NCBI GenBank assembly: GCA_000231825.2
Contig: JH720300.1
Coordinates: forward strand, 1,675,928 to 1,739,927
Length of the DNA: 64,000 nucleotides
From: Tetrahymena elliotti 4EA
Taxonomy: Eukaryota > Ciliophora > Oligohymenophorea > Hymenostomatida > Tetrahymenidae
Direction: 5' to 3'
The position numbers were made by a program, and so were the translations under genes. Each line of letters starts with the position of its first letter. Position 1 is the first letter of the stretch. Shown piece after piece: positions 24,958-40,104 of this stretch. The notes below the pieces were generated by a model. The model did no database searches and had not been told where the DNA came from. It saw only the letters and a list, made by a program, of their open reading frames with translations.

Positions 24958-27900
24958 TCAAACTTTGTGTCCCTTAGCATCATATTCTTCAAAGTAATTA
25001 GATTGTGCTTTATTATGATTTTCATTTGATTATCTCTCATTTTGATCAACGAATATTCCTGGATCAGAAACTTCTGTTTCATTATCTACACATAAACTTT
25101 TTTACTTTTCTTAATCTTGTGTAATCACTTTAGTCATAGTTTGAGAGGCTTGAGAGAAGTTATGATGATCCAAATTTTTTGTTTCACTTAGCTGAATTTA
25201 GAACTTGTTAATAAATTAATTACTATTACTTTTACTAGCATTTTATTCTTCTACATTTTATCCTAATAATAAAAGGTTAGTTAATATTTTAGTTTTATAC
25301 AAATTAATTTTACTTGGCTTTCCTACAAGCTACAATTCACTGAATTTACCTTAGAAGCCCTCACTACTGTAGAATTAGTTTTTACTTCCCTCTTATTCAT
25401 CTTAATATTATCCTAAATATAACAAAAAACATTAATTCATAAAATATTATTTAATTTTATTTTACTACTAGTAGATTAGAACTTACTGGTAGCTCCAGGT
25501 GTATTTATATTAGTTTAATCTCCCAAATCTTACTAATCTACTAATGAATGCTGCTATTGCATATATTTTAAAATGTTATTGGCTCTTCCTGATTATATTG
25601 GTGAGTTTGAAAAATTATTCTTAAATTGATTATTTCTGAATTGAGAGGTTTTAGGAGTATTTGTAGGTTGGTTCATACTCTCTTTCATTTAACTTTTGGC
25701 ATATGATTTTAAATATCTGTATTTAGATTTGATGTCTTAACTGTCCTCTAATAATTTTGAATTCTTAGATTAAGCTACCTAGAAGAAATCAACATTATTA
25801 GAATTATTTCTTCTTTCTTATCTGAAATCATTAATGTGTATTTAAATGAGTTTCCATCTATTAAATTTAATTTAGAAATTAAATTTAATCTGTAATTATT
25901 AAAAAATAAAAAATAGTATTTACCTGTAATGCTTATCAATACCAATTAGCTCTGGTTTATGCATCAATAGATACAAAGATGGGAAATTTCTTCTCATTGA
26001 GCCATTTTTTCTAAAGAAAATTTCCTCTCTAAAGAATTCACCTAATAGCTTGAATATACAAAGAGCTTTTGAATTTTTAATATTCAGTAATTGCTAGGCA
26101 GTAAAGGATTCTATTAGCCTAAGTATGATAAATCCTAAAACGAAAAACTTGAGACCAATAATTACTATTGATAAAATTTCTTTGTGAGTATTATTACTAA
26201 TACCCTAAGAATATAAACTTAGAATGATTATAATTATAGAAAGAGCATTAAGCATAAGATCTGCAGAATTCAATTTTGTATTCCTATATGGCTGTATTTT
26301 TAATTGTAGCAATTGATATAAGAATAATATAAGGATAATCAGAGCAACTTTTTCTAGGATTTAGAATAAGGAAAGTTATGTTAGGATAATAATAGCTTAA
26401 CGCATAGTCATTTTCATAATTTCCCACCACCAATATTATGGTTTAAATTCAAAGTAGAGGAATCCATATCTTCTATAAGTTTTATAGTAAAATGATTCTA
26501 TTTTTATTTTCCTATCAGGATTTAGGTTATTTGAGTTTGCATTTGGGTTTTATGATCTAATACTTGTATTAAAATCAAATTTTTAAGCTTCTTAACCAAT
26601 AATCTTTGATGGATCCCTTATAGATTGCTCTTTTTGGATTTTATTAAGTAGTTTTTGTTAGGCAATATCTGAGCTATTATGAATTTTATGCTGATTTCTG
26701 TATAGGATTATAAATATAATAAGTGGGTATACTATGGTAGAAAATGCGAATGTTATAATAAGAAGAGGAAACCATCTAAAATATTCGCTTGTATAACATT
26801 TTTTATTCATTTAGCTTGCCATGTAGTAATCTGTCCCTACAGTCTAGCAGGTTATTACTTGGAGAGAAGTTGAAGTTAATGTTTACTAGAAGAAATACAT
26901 TAGGAAAAGAGCTGAAGAAATCAATGGTGATGGAACAAGATACAAAGATATTAAGTAATTTAAATTCTATTTCTGTAAGATGCCAACTAATAAAAAGATA
27001 GCATAAAAAATGACTACAAGACCTAAAAGGAAAGCACATTAGACAAATGTAAAAAGAAGTCTAGCATATTCTATTGGGTATGAGCTAAAAGCTGAAGATG
27101 GGTCACTTAAGTAGCAGTCAAATCCAAAGAAAAGATTTTGAACAGGAATTAGCAATTCTTTAGGAACTGAATACACTTATTCGCTGAAATCCTTGTTTGA
27201 AATAGTAAGTTAGTTAATAATTTCTTATACTGTCATGTAATGTATTAAGAATTTAGATAGCACTGACAACTCATATTTAATAAGAGAATTTTAAACCATA
27301 TACATGTTTAATTATTTGATAATTTATCCTTTAATGTAATTTATTGAACTCTAAATGTTACTGTAAATCTAAAAAAAGATATATAAACCAGTAAAAGCCA
27401 AAAAAATTATTTGAGAGGTGATTTAGCTTGTCATTTCGGAACATTTTTAGCAAGTAAGTTTAGAATACAAACTTGTTATTCCATATCTAATTCCCCAAAA
27501 TGCTCCTGTTTAATCACATGATTGGCAAAGGGCTCCTATAAATCCTTCTTCACAGTAATTGGATGTTTAGTTACCATTACAAGATTTATATTTAGAACTG
27601 CATTCAAAAAATTCATCTGAGAACAGACTATCCCTCCTATATTTTAAAAAAACACATTTAATTCATAAATTACATTAAAAGCACTTTTAAAATTGATTAA
27701 AATATTAAATATGTTTACCAATAACCTGAGAGAAGAGTCATTTAATCAGCATAGCAGTTTGTAGTAAATTGTGTTTAGCAAGGCTTACATTACAATCCAG
27801 AATTAATCTTAGGTTCTACAAGTGAATAAGTACCATTTTAGCAAATATCGCATTAGTTGATTAAACAGTTACTGCAACGAGGCAAGTAAACCTCACCTAT

Positions 27901-30900
27901 AACACAATTTCTAAATTCTACATAAAAATTTATACACTCACTATGCACAAAGTAAAGAGTATCACTAATTCTATTTAAGCCACTAAAAGATAAACAAAAA
28001 CTTCCTGAGCTTCCAGGCACACCAGAGATTGAAATACTATCTAGCTATATTCCATAAAATTTATCATTTTTACTTTGCTTATAATCAACAATAGTTGACC
28101 CATCAATGCTAATAGTTTGGTCTTCTATTTTGACTGTAGAATTGAATTCTTACACCTTAACATTAATATTATTTATTTCATCTAAAATTTCTTGTGATAG
28201 CTTATATCCACTTGGTAAAACTTTAAATTTTAATTTAAACAACTTTGAAATGGTATTTTTTTTAATAAATAATAAAATTACTCTATGAATATTGAGGATT
28301 TATACTTTAACTTAGAGTATCATACAATACAATGTTAAACTAAAAGTTTGCTTCTCCACTTCTAAAACTAGAAAACCTATATTGGTAAACTAATTTATCA
28401 GTAGGATAATTTTTTTCAGATGGATCATCAGGGAATATTGTTTCGAAATTGAAATTTTTAGTGCTAATACTTGGAGATATAATAGTAAATAAGCTACCAA
28501 TGTCTGGGCCTAAAATATAACCTGTATTATTTTAGTAGTAATTTCCTTTAATTATCCAAAAATTATTAGAATCTTTTGTTGCTCTTAAATCAGATGGGAG
28601 TAATTAATGCAAAAATGTGGGAACCAAACCAATATATCTCATAGCTCCTCCATAACCTGCTATATTATGCATAAATCTAGTTTATTAAACTTATATATCA
28701 GATGAATCAAGCATAATTCCACCTCCAGATCTAATAAATTAAAAATAATAAATTTTATGAAAACAATAAAAATAAATTAAGTGTCAACTGAAAAACCTAA
28801 TTAAGTTTATTTTTTGAAAAAATTTTATTACCCAAAGGCAGTATTATATGAAAAGGAGGAATCTTCAATAATTGAGGATGGGGTACTATTCAGAAGATAT
28901 AAGGCACCTCCATTTTTAGCTGTATTAGATATAAATTAGGATTAAACAAAATTTATTATAGATTAAGATGCAGCACTAATCGCACCTCCTTAGCTTTAAG
29001 ACACACTTCCAGTTATTGTTGTTGAATCAAGGTTTAGTTAAGTTTTGGAGACATAAATAGAGCCACCTTCTCCAATTGATGAGCATTTTGTAAAAGTTGA
29101 TTTTACTATAGTCAAAGTACAAGTATCGGCATATATTGCACCTCCTTGTAATTATGCAGAAATCTTACTAAATGTGCATTATTATAAGTTTGCAGTAGAG
29201 CTTGACATATAGATTGAACCACCATTTGAAAGACTTCTTTCATTTATAAATGTAACAGTGTTTAGTTTTATATTAGATGATTAACTAAATATAGAACATC
29301 CTTGGATGTTAGATTAATTATCTTAGAAGTTAGAATTAGAAAGAGTTAAAGATTCAATATAAGATAAGTACAAAGCACCACTTTGTAAAGTATTAAGGTT
29401 AAAATTTAGGCCATCAATTTCAACTTTTGCACTATTTGATATTTTGAGTAAGCCATTCTAAAAATTTGTGTTTTGATTAAATATAACATCTGAGAGTTTT
29501 ATATTTATAACTGAAATAAAATTTATGATAGCGGCTTAGCTAGCTAATCCGCTTGACACTCTATCTACTAATTTATTAGTATATGCATAGATAGAATTTC
29601 CATTAAATGTTTCAGAGTTTATTTAAATTAATGTTCGTAGATACCAGTTGTATGTATTACTAGTCATAGTAATTGAGTTAAAAGTTACTGAACAACCTTA
29701 AAGTTGATAATATTTCTTTGTGTTAAAAGAAGAGCTAGAGCTAGAAGATGCTGAATAATATGCATATGTTGTATTTGTTTAAAATAGATACATATTTTTA
29801 TTACTTGTAAACTAACAAAAGCTGGCTTAAAAATCTTTAATAGCCTGTAAATTTATGATACCTTGGATATTATCTTGCCCACTCTCATTCCCACTAACAA
29901 TGAAATTTTATATTTTCACAGTTGGAATCAGAGAAAGATTAATTATGCTGTTAACTTAACTCAACTGTAAATTTTAAGGTATGCTTGAGACTATTGTATT
30001 ATCCTATATGGTAAAAGTATCTAAAGTAACTGAGGATAAACTAAGATTTGGATTTTAAGAAAAATCCTCTCCATTATTACGAATATCAAACAAAGTTAAA
30101 TCAGTTAAAGTTTATCCCTTTATAGTTACACCTTAAATAAATATATTAATAATATCAGAGAATTATATGAAACTAGATTATGTGTATGAACTACTTGTTT
30201 GAAGCATTCTTTTTCCCTAAAGTAATCTTGATGCTGCAGGTTTGTAATTTATAGATATTTATTTGAGTGTAACACTTTAAATTGATTAAAAACTAATCTG
30301 CTATGAAGGAACATTAGAATCTATATCAATATATAACAATTATACTGAAACTAGAGGTAAAGTTAGAATTTATAGAGGACTTTGCAATGGATTAACAATA
30401 AAAATCAAATTAAGATTATTCATTACAAGCTAATTATATTGAGAGGCTGATAAGAAGAATTATGTAGATCCAAAAACTTTTATACGAGTTTACTTCTAGG
30501 CATCTGTTGATGGGGGACTATCTACACCAACTGGAGTAAACACCAGTTGTGTTTGAGAGCTGAAGCTAAAAGAAGGAAAAAGTGGTAGATTAATACTATC
30601 TGTCAATCTAATCATTAGCCTAAATGTTTTAACTTCTGAAAACAGCTTCATTTATTTGTAGGTTGACTCTAAATTTGTTAAAGAACCAGCGAAAAGTTGA
30701 GCTGAAGTTGTAAATTAGCAAGTGTCTATACTTACTAAAGGTATGATAATTTATTCCATAGCTATAAATGAATAAACTGTCAATTAAATTCCATAAATTC
30801 CTGAATTATCTGATTTATTGATTGCACTAAAGTCGCCAATATACTATACAGAATCGTTATTTTAATATAAACCTAAGTATTTTAGAATCTTTTGTGTTGG

Positions 30901-33900
30901 GTCTATATAGAAGATGAAAAGTGATTAATAGAAAGAATGGATAAAGTAGTTTTGATTAATATAGGTAAATTTGGAGGCTTTTTATGTTTAAAAGTTGGAA
31001 AATGTACTAGTAATATTATAGAGTTATCTTAGACTACCAATAAAAGAAAAATCATTAGAACTATAAAAATTATATTGTCCAGAACAAATTATTCCAAAGT
31101 ATGAGAAAGATTTATTTTCAATAATTTGAGAATCAGGACCAGTACATGGACTTAATAGAATTCCCAATCTCTTGGGATCAGAATCAAAAATGTTATCAGT
31201 TGTGCTTGAGTATCTGAATAGTGTAAGAAGAGGATAATTAAGCACTTAAACAAAATTTTCATTCACCCTTTTTACCAATAGCTTTTATTAATTAAAAAAT
31301 AAATAAATATTCATTAAATTTTTTTAAATATTTGATTACATAATTGGTGTTCACTATTTGAAGTATTGTTATTTATAAACCATCCTATGATATTGGATAT
31401 AGAGTTAAAGTTTCCTAATTTGTTATAGAGGCTTATTAATAGCTAAATTTTTAAATTGATCCATTTGAATAAGCAAGTATTATTAAATTATTCTAAGCAT
31501 CAATAATTTTGTTCACAATAGTTATTTGACCTGAAGGAGATGAAGGAGGAACTATATTATATACAGGTTAAAATGTATCATAAGTGTAAATTTGAAAATC
31601 TCCAGATGTCTAAGTAAAAATAATGTGCTTGAATGAGTCAACAGCTTAAACATCAATAATTGTTTATGATGTAGGAGTAGTTAAGGTATAAGTATAAATC
31701 AAATTAAGATCAGTATTATAGAGGGCTGCTACATTATTAAATATGCAAATTATCAAATTAGCAGAAGGTAAATATTAATTAATTGCACAGTAATTTAGGC
31801 TTAAACTACTAACTACACTAGATGTACTTAAGTCTAACTTTAAAATTTACTTTTGATACAAACCTAATGCTAAGCTTGTATTAGTAATTGCCTTAAGCTA
31901 TCCTTTGGTGTATTCAAAGTATCCTCTTTTTTGATATGCTATGTAAGTTTGTTAATTCAAAGTTTGACTCCATACCTAAATGAGACCTAAAGCATCTGTT
32001 GTGAATGCATTTTTATTTTTGATAATCATATCACTAATACCTAATAAGAAAAATATTTGAGTAAGTAACAAAGTAGGAGAATAAATTAATGAAAAATAAA
32101 AAATTTACCATAATATCCTTGATAGTTATTTGAGAATTCGCTATTTTAAACACCGTATAAATCAACATAGGAAATCTAATTATTAGAAGCCAAATAAATT
32201 ATAGTATTTGTTTCTTTTATAAAAGATATCTAGTAAGAACTAGTTGAGGCCGATGACACTGGAGCCTAATATTAGTATTTCAGTGTCAACGATGGTAAAC
32301 TAAAAACTTATACGGAAGCCTTTGAATCACATGTTACAAATATTTTTGAATGATAATCTAAAAAAGCTACAGCAAGTGGTTTCAGCCCAGCTTTAAATGC
32401 TGTGTCATGTTGATATGTTTTCCTATATTTTACAAATAATATGATTCAATTAGAATAAATAATAAAATTTTATTATTTACATGTTTGAAGCATTCAAATT
32501 AGGGATGTAATACAATATCTTGTCTATCCTTTAAAAATTACAAATATTTTAATATTTTTTCAATAAATGATTTCATATAAATATTTTTTTTACCCACAAG
32601 CTAACAATGAAGGAAGAGAATATTAGGGCTCCAAAAACACTGACACATAACTGAAGCTAACAGCATTTAATTTTTAACTCCAAACTTCTTTAAATGTTTA
32701 GCTATTATATATCCATATAAACCCATCTTAAGTAATCTATTAAATAAACAAATATTAAGGTATAATTGATTAAAGCAGATAAAGATTTTTCTTACAGTAT
32801 ACATATAGAAGTAATTGATATCTTTTACAAAAGCTCCTTAGTGCCCAGGAATAGAATAAACAGCAACACTTAGAGTATCATAATAGAGTAATTAAGATTA
32901 GTAACCGTTCTTTATATTCATTAAAATTTAAAAATAATTATTTTAAAATAATTTCTGAAATATGCTTACACTTGTTATTAAGATGAGATTTTTTGAAATA
33001 TCTAATGCTATTGCATTTACAGGAGATGAAATAGTAGCTAGCGACCCTTAGTACATTACAGGCTTAACTAATTTATTCGTTGTATAATCGTATGTAAAAT
33101 AACACCAACTTCCCTTAGCACTAGATACAAATATTCGATTTAAATTATCATCTATTGTGATAGCAGCATTAGTAATAGATACATCAGTGTAAGTAGTTGA
33201 GTAGCTCCCTACATAACTAAAATCTGCATAGGTCATATGATAAATACTTGTCCCTGAAGTTGTAATAAAAAATATAGCATTCATTTTTTTGCTATACTTT
33301 ATGTCAAAAATAAATCTATTCTTAACCTACTCTGCAATAGGGATAACTAATTTTGAAGTAAGTAATTTATTTTATTACCATAAACTGTAGACAAGTAAAG
33401 TTTAATTGCTATAGTAATAAAATAAGTTTCTATTAATATCTACTTCAAATTAACTAGGTACGTTATTCAAATTTACTGATTATAAAAATGCTTACTACTC
33501 TCTATAATTTAACTAAATGATCTTTTCATTTAAAAAATTTTAATTATGAAATTTGTTCAAAATTTTGGAAAATAATTAAAATGTTTTACAGAAAGATAAT
33601 AATTTAAGCTTTGGAAAAATGTTAGAGAATTAATATTTAAATTGATTAAAAAGATAAAGGATATAAATCTTACATGAGAGTAATAAAGAACTAAGGTAAT
33701 AGTTTGGCTATCCGGATGAATTAGAGCTTTAAAAACTTATTATTGTGTTGATTAAATTTTAATTAATGAACCAGTTTTATAATAAATTTTCACATAAGTG
33801 AAATCACTGTAAAAAATGTTTGCTATTTAATTTGTTTAATCAATCAAACTATAAGAAACTGTCCCAACATAGTAATTAGGTTTATATAAAATTGAAAATA

Positions 33901-36643
33901 GAGCATCAGCATAATTTAAAACAAAAAATTACCCTTGAGTTCCCACAATTACTACATATGATAAGGTAGAATCAAGAACTATGTTTTATCCTTATTAATT
34001 TGTTGCTAAATTTTATGAAACTTAGATGGCTTATGTTTAAATATTATATATACATACTGTGTATTATGTTAAAATAGTATACCCAAAAACAACTTTAGTA
34101 TTATCAGATTTATCTGCAGCAAATACAGCATCAACACTATTAACACCTTGGATACTTTTTACTGATGAAGTACCAGTATCTGTATTAAAAACCTTTTTAT
34201 CAAAAAAATATGATAGAATTTTAAATTAAAAAAAAAAGTTACTGCAAAATTTGCTGTTGCATAGTAAGCAAATATAGCACTTTTCTATAATACATAAGTA
34301 GAAAGAGTAACAGCCAATGGAAAAGTATAAATGGCAGTAGATTTAAAATTATTTATAGGATCACTATAATCAAAAACATAAATAGTAGAAGTTGTTTAAA
34401 CAACCAATCTTTTAAAATCTGTCATTAAAAAGGACGATGAAGATGAAGCAGGAGTCTAAGAAGCTATATTATAAGTGCCTAGGGGACTTGCTAAACTTGT
34501 AGTATCAAATCTTCTATGAATTACATTTCCAGATTGGTTTAAGACAAAAAAGCAATCTTAGGTATTTTAGTCATATAAAAGTTGCATTATCTATGAGCTT
34601 GATGCTATGTTAAACTTATAAAGAAATGTTACTGCTTTATAATCATATACTTAAACTTCAAACTTTCTAGAGTCAGTTACTCCTGAATTTAAGCCGTTTA
34701 GAAGGTAATATATTAATAACTAATTTGATTATTAAGTAAAAGTTAATTTACAATATATACTAATATTAATAATTTGTGTTGTTGTTGCCAATAAATAAAA
34801 AAGTTTACTTTGTTGCTAGGTAAAATAATCTAAAATCTTAAACCAGATAATGTTGATGTAGACAACATTTTTTCAAAAGTGAGAGTACTTAACTAATTAA
34901 TCATCAATTAGTTTGCTATAGTTGCAGTTAAAACTCTATCATTAGTTAAGTCTATTTCTGACTGCTAAACTTAATTATTGTCAGTTATCAAATTTACACC
35001 ATTAAAGTTTAATTGACCTATTTTGCTCTTTTATATTGAGACAAAAGTGACTTAAATATCTCCAACTGCGATAATTTAGTCATTATACAAAATGAAATCT
35101 AAATTCAGATTTGAAGCTAAAGAAATATCTTTAAATAATACAGGAGCAAATGTACTGTACTTAAAAACAAAGAAGGTTTAACCTCCTTTGAATATTAAGT
35201 AATCTTGAGAATTTTCTTAGTATATTTTAATCTAGTTAATTTGTAATGATTAAACATAACTTAGCTAACCACTTGAATCAATTGTGGGTAAATTACTTTC
35301 AGAAAAATCTATACTTGTTTCTGTGAAAGTAAAAGATCTTACTAAAGAACTATCTGAAATGTTAATAATAGATCCTTTTTATGTAGTATCTGTAAAAATT
35401 AATCTGCCATATGTTGCATCTAAATTTATTACTACATAATTTGTAGTCTGGCTGTATGATGAACCTACTTAGATACCATTTTAACTTACTACTATCAAAT
35501 AATTTTTAGAGTCTGGAGTGTAGCTATAATATCTGTAATTCTATCTTGCCCCATAAAATGCTAAGCTAGCAGTTATTTTATCCAACTTAAATTCAAAGTT
35601 TGAAGGCAGAGTAGGATTTGCTAGAGAAAATTTTAAACTAGATATTGGATTTTAAGAAAAAATAACCACATTATCTAAATCTGATTTTTGTATCACACAG
35701 CCTTATACTTAGAGTGTTGATCCTAACTTTGATAAATCAATTATAGTTATTCTATTTGAGGAAGATTTAGGTAGTCTATAGTAAATGAAATACAACTATT
35801 GATATTTTATATTATTAAAAATAATTGTTAGTTTTTTTATTAAATATGATTGGAAAAATAATAAATAAACTGAATATTTTTAAATTTTATAAAAAGGCTT
35901 TAATTTTATTGAACGATCTTTTTAATTAAAAAAATAACAAATACAAATTATCTCATCCTCCTTCATTTAAAAAAATAATAATATTTAGCCTTTTGTAGAA
36001 AAAAATGTTCTTGATTTAAATATTTTTGTTAAAACCTATTTCTGCTTTTTCTCATGGTTATTTTTTATTCGTATTTAATAATATTTTGAGTTTTATGTTA
36101 TCTATGATTAAGAAGCTAAAAATATCTATTTACTTGGTTCCCACTAAAAGTGACATAAACTGAATTCTTGAACGATATACATGGACTGCTTGCAATAGGA
36201 ATTGTTAAAGAATCAGAGGTAGGTTTTTCAAAATAGTTTAATTGACTTCCATAACTACCATCAACTTCATACACATTACCACTTTTATCTAAAATATGAT
36301 ATAATATTGTTTACTAAACACCAAAACTCCAAGATGAGGTTAATATATCTAAATTTGAAATAGAAAATGAGTTCAAAATAGATGATGTAGATAGATCTAT
36401 AATTGATTGCTGTCCGCTATTTCTTAATATGTACAAAAAAGGCTATCCTAATGGATTTTATGTAGAGTTTAAGTAATATTATGCCTTAATTTATTACGAA
36501 ACTGATGATGTAGTTTAAAATACATATTCCTTTGGGAATGGAGTATTTTTAAAAGTGCATGGCTCTTAAGCCTTGAATAATTTTATTTATGCGATAAAGT
36601 AAACTAGAGAAATAATGAATTTAACTCTAGAGCTATTTCTCAT
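24958..36643 (-). CDS. Giant polytopic surface protein: signal peptide, propeller-like repeats, beta-helix, Cys-rich module, multi-pass membrane domain
   Basis: Sixteen exons splice to 3434 residues; the total is a multiple of three, which supports all 15 introns (35796-36133, 34720-34808, 34193-34242, 33522-33673, 32910-32969, 32737-32795, 32529-32593, 32423-32480, 32041-32108, 31282-31339, 28731-28831, 28221-28281, 27637-27718, 25858-25923, 25413-25486). A signal peptide (FIISLVYFIAQIKLFKAQ) opens it. Residues to about 1455 are repeated beta-strand units like YVTN/WD propellers. About 1456-2420 show N/S/G-rich rungs of a parallel beta-helix (FSKISAQLQGGAIYADTCTL). About 2420-2640 are Cys-rich and end SNYCEEGFIGALCQSCD. 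About 2640-3160 hold roughly seven hydrophobic helices, and a polar tail follows. It probably sits in the plasma membrane with a huge ectodomain. Ligand and function are unknown. Confidence 0.85.
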
Positions 36644-38374
36644 TACTATCTACAAAACTAAAGTTTGTTTTTACTCTATTTAAAGCTTTTCCTTTCTACT
36701 ATAGAATCAGCAAATGAATATTATAGTCTAATATGTTATGCAAAAATTAATTTACAAATACTTTTTCTTACTTAATATATTAGTTATTATTTAATGTTTA
36801 TCAATTTTAATTGTCTGGAAATCTAGTTAATAATTAAATTATCACTTTGACGATTAATTAAATTATGATACTTGATAGATAGAATTAGTTTTTGTGTTAA
36901 TTGTAAATCAATAAAAAGAATTAACAGCAAAATATATACTATCAGATTATTTTCAGAAATTAAATTCATAATTCAAGTTTTTTCATGATCTCAAAAGTCA
37001 TATTTTAAAAAACTCTATATCTTACTTTTTTCACTATTTTTTCCTTCCTGTAAATTTCCAATTTCTTCTTTCTTTTATTATTCGTTCATTAACTAAATTA
37101 TTGAGTCATAGAAACAAAATTAATCAACTCACTTTCAAGGGAATAATAAATTTTAAATAATATAATCTAAATTGACAATATTTTTCATGTTGGCAAAATA
37201 TATTTTACAATTTAAATAGAGTAATCAATTATAATAATTTATTTCATATAAAAATAAATAATTTTTTAATTTTTTTCATTTACAAAAGGATAGGTAAAAT
37301 AAACAACTCAACTCAATAATTTTCAAAAGTCTTACATAACTAATTTTTCTTCTTCTTCTTTTAAGATTTACTAAGGCTGGCTGAATTTTTCAAGATTTTT
37401 AAAATCCAGTTTTGTGTAATATAAATTTGTGCATTTTTTAATTATATTTTTTACACATTTTATCACAAGAACATATAAATATTTCAGGTATAAAATAAAA
37501 TTTGAATTTACTCAAAATCTTAGGCTAGATTATGAATTTGTTAAAAAGAAAACAGAAATACTGAAGGATTATTGACTGTAAGCTCAAAAACTATTCATAG
37601 TAGCTGAAAGAAACAAAAATGTATTTTAATGTATAGTAAAATAATTTAAGCAAATTTTTCAATTTTATAATTGCTTATTTAATTGTTTATAATCTTAAAT
37701 AAGATCCCAAAAATGTCATAAAATTTATTTTGAAAATGAAATAAAAAATTAAAAGCATTATCCCTTTGTGTGTTCTTTTTTTATAAACAAAAATTCCATA
37801 AGATCTCTAACAAATTTAAAAAAAGTAATTGATTAAATTAATAATTTACCTTGTAAGATAAAATAAAAAAAGAAAATATTTAATCAATAATTTAGAAAAA
37901 TATTTTTTGTTTATTTAATAATTTATATGTTTTATTTATATTCTTGATTATTAAAAAAATAAATAAAATATTATTAAGCTTGAAAGTATCCATTTAAATA
38001 AATTATATTTACATTAAATTATTTGTTAGATTATAATACATATTCATTAAATAAATTATTTTTAATTTTTATGTTTATTCTTTTTTTTAAATAAATAAAT
38101 AGTAAATTCTTAAATAAATTGTAATATTTTTTATAATACTTAAGATTCAAATATTGAGAAATTAACAACATAATAAAGTAGATTGTAAATAAAATAACTT
38201 TACTTGATAAATAAATTGACAAACGAACTAATATCAATTATTCATTACAGATTAAATTTGAATTCAAAATATTAAAATCCACAAAATTAATTATAAATTA
38301 TCAGAAAAGCATACTCAATCTCCAAGTAAATTTAATTAAAATACTAAAAAATAAGCTAATTTAAAAGCTTTATT
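36644..38374. other. Intergenic, divergent promoter region
   Basis: About 1.7 kb between divergent genes, extremely AT-rich, with stretches such as 37900-38100 that are nearly pure A/T. No coding frame with normal codon texture, RNA gene or array is seen. Confidence 0.6.
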
Positions 38375-39214
38375 ATGGAAAGAGATTCACTTAACTCAAA
38401 AGGATCTTTTAACTAATAGTTTAATCATTCTCAAAATATTTATAAGAACTTTCAAAATATAAATTAAGATCAAGATGATTTATTGATAGAGGATACAGAT
38501 TAGTTAGTCTCTGAAAAAATGTATTAAAAAGAAGATAATTCGGATGATGAAACTCTGCAAAATTATTAGAATAATGTTATAAAAGTTGTTTTGACAAAAT
38601 CTCAAAAAAAGTAAAAAAAATAAAATCTTTTATCCTCTTCTAACTTTAATACAAGTGAATCTATTAAAAGAGAAAACATAGTATTTTAACAATTAATTAA
38701 AGACTCTGATAACTAATGCGTAATCATGACTTAAGAGTTAGAAGAAAATGTTTATGATTAAGAGAATACTATTGACTTTGAATTTCAGATGCAAAATAAG
38801 ATAAATAATAAATCGGATCCTATCCTTGTGGTAGATGATAACAACCAAATGTTTTGCTAATATAATTTACTTTCAGATAGAAATCAATTAAATTGTAAAA
38901 GACCATTTTTTAAATTAGATAAAGAAAATCAAAATACAAGTAATATTAGTTAGCCAAAAACTTCAAATAAAATTCTAAAGAAGGATATTAATACCAGTGT
39001 TAGTAGAGAAATATATTAAGATAAAAAATAAAATCATAGTTATAAAAAGAATATATACCCAATTTTCTAAAAATAAACTTAATTATAGAAAAAACAATAA
39101 AAATTTTTAGAAAAATTTAATACAAAACAATAAAAATACCAAACAGAAAGTTTAAAATAATTTTAAAGTAATTTCAAATTCAATATCACAAATGATATTG
39201 AAAATCAATTATGA
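38375..39214 (+). CDS. Q/N/K-rich hypothetical protein
   Basis: One exon of 279 residues from ATG 38375 to TGA 39212-39214. The sequence is polar throughout, with an acidic first half (QDQDDLLIEDTD) and a lysine/glutamine-rich C-terminus (KNIYPIFQKQTQLQKKQQ). It has no signal peptide, membrane helix or known domain. Composition suggests a disordered, possibly nuclear protein, but nothing in the sequence proves this. Confidence 0.65.
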
Positions 39215-40104
39215 AATGTACAAAAAAGGATCAAACTTAACTGTTTTAAAATATTTAATCAAAATACAAAAAATAACAATAATCATACAAGCAATTTTAT
39301 TTTTTAAAATTTATGAATAAAAAACTTTGTAAAAATATAAGATAATAATAACTACTAACTCCTTTACTAAAATACAAATAAGTAATTAATTATTCATTTA
39401 TTAAACTATTTCATATTATATATTAATTAATGTTTATAGATTTAGAGTTAATTTTTCAACTTATCAAATCATAGCTAAGCTAGATTTTTAAAATACTTTT
39501 TATCCTTTAGAATATTAATATGAGCGTAAAATGTAGTTACTAATTAATATTCACTAAAAATAATTATTTTTTAGTTCATCAACAAATTTTAATAAACTGA
39601 GAGTTCTTAAAATGACTCTTTTCCTAAATATCTAAGATGTTGTTTAGGATAATTAATTCATTTTTCTTTTGATTTTAATATTTGAAAAAATTATGAGGTG
39701 AGTGATATTGAGTTTATTTATTATTTGAAAAATGAATCTATCAACCATATTTTTAAAATATTTTGAAAAATATCAATTCATATTAGAAATTAAATCAAAA
39801 TACAAGTAATGTACAAATTTGAAAAAATAGTTGTTAAAGATTGTTTTTAATTTGAATAAATTATGTTTGTGTAAAATTAAATTAAAATCAAAAAAAAAAA
39901 TTACTTGCTCAAAAGAGAATCTAATTGTATCAGATTTTTTATTGATTGTTTGTTTGTTTTGAAATTATTATTGTTTAATAATTAAATATACAAAGTTTTA
40001 AGATTTTTATCTGTTAACCTGTTAACTATTGAATTAACTAATTGAATAGAAATATTAAATAAATTTCCAAGCACATTCATATTTAGTAATATTATATAAA
40101 AAGA
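39215..40104. other. Intergenic
   Basis: About 890 AT-rich bases between two plus-strand genes. Nothing recognisable is seen. Confidence 0.55.

Noticed and set aside
31024..31245. Separate small minus-strand gene with its own Met start
   Set aside because: It is an internal exon segment of the 3434-residue gene; splicing at 31282-31339 places it in one continuous frame.
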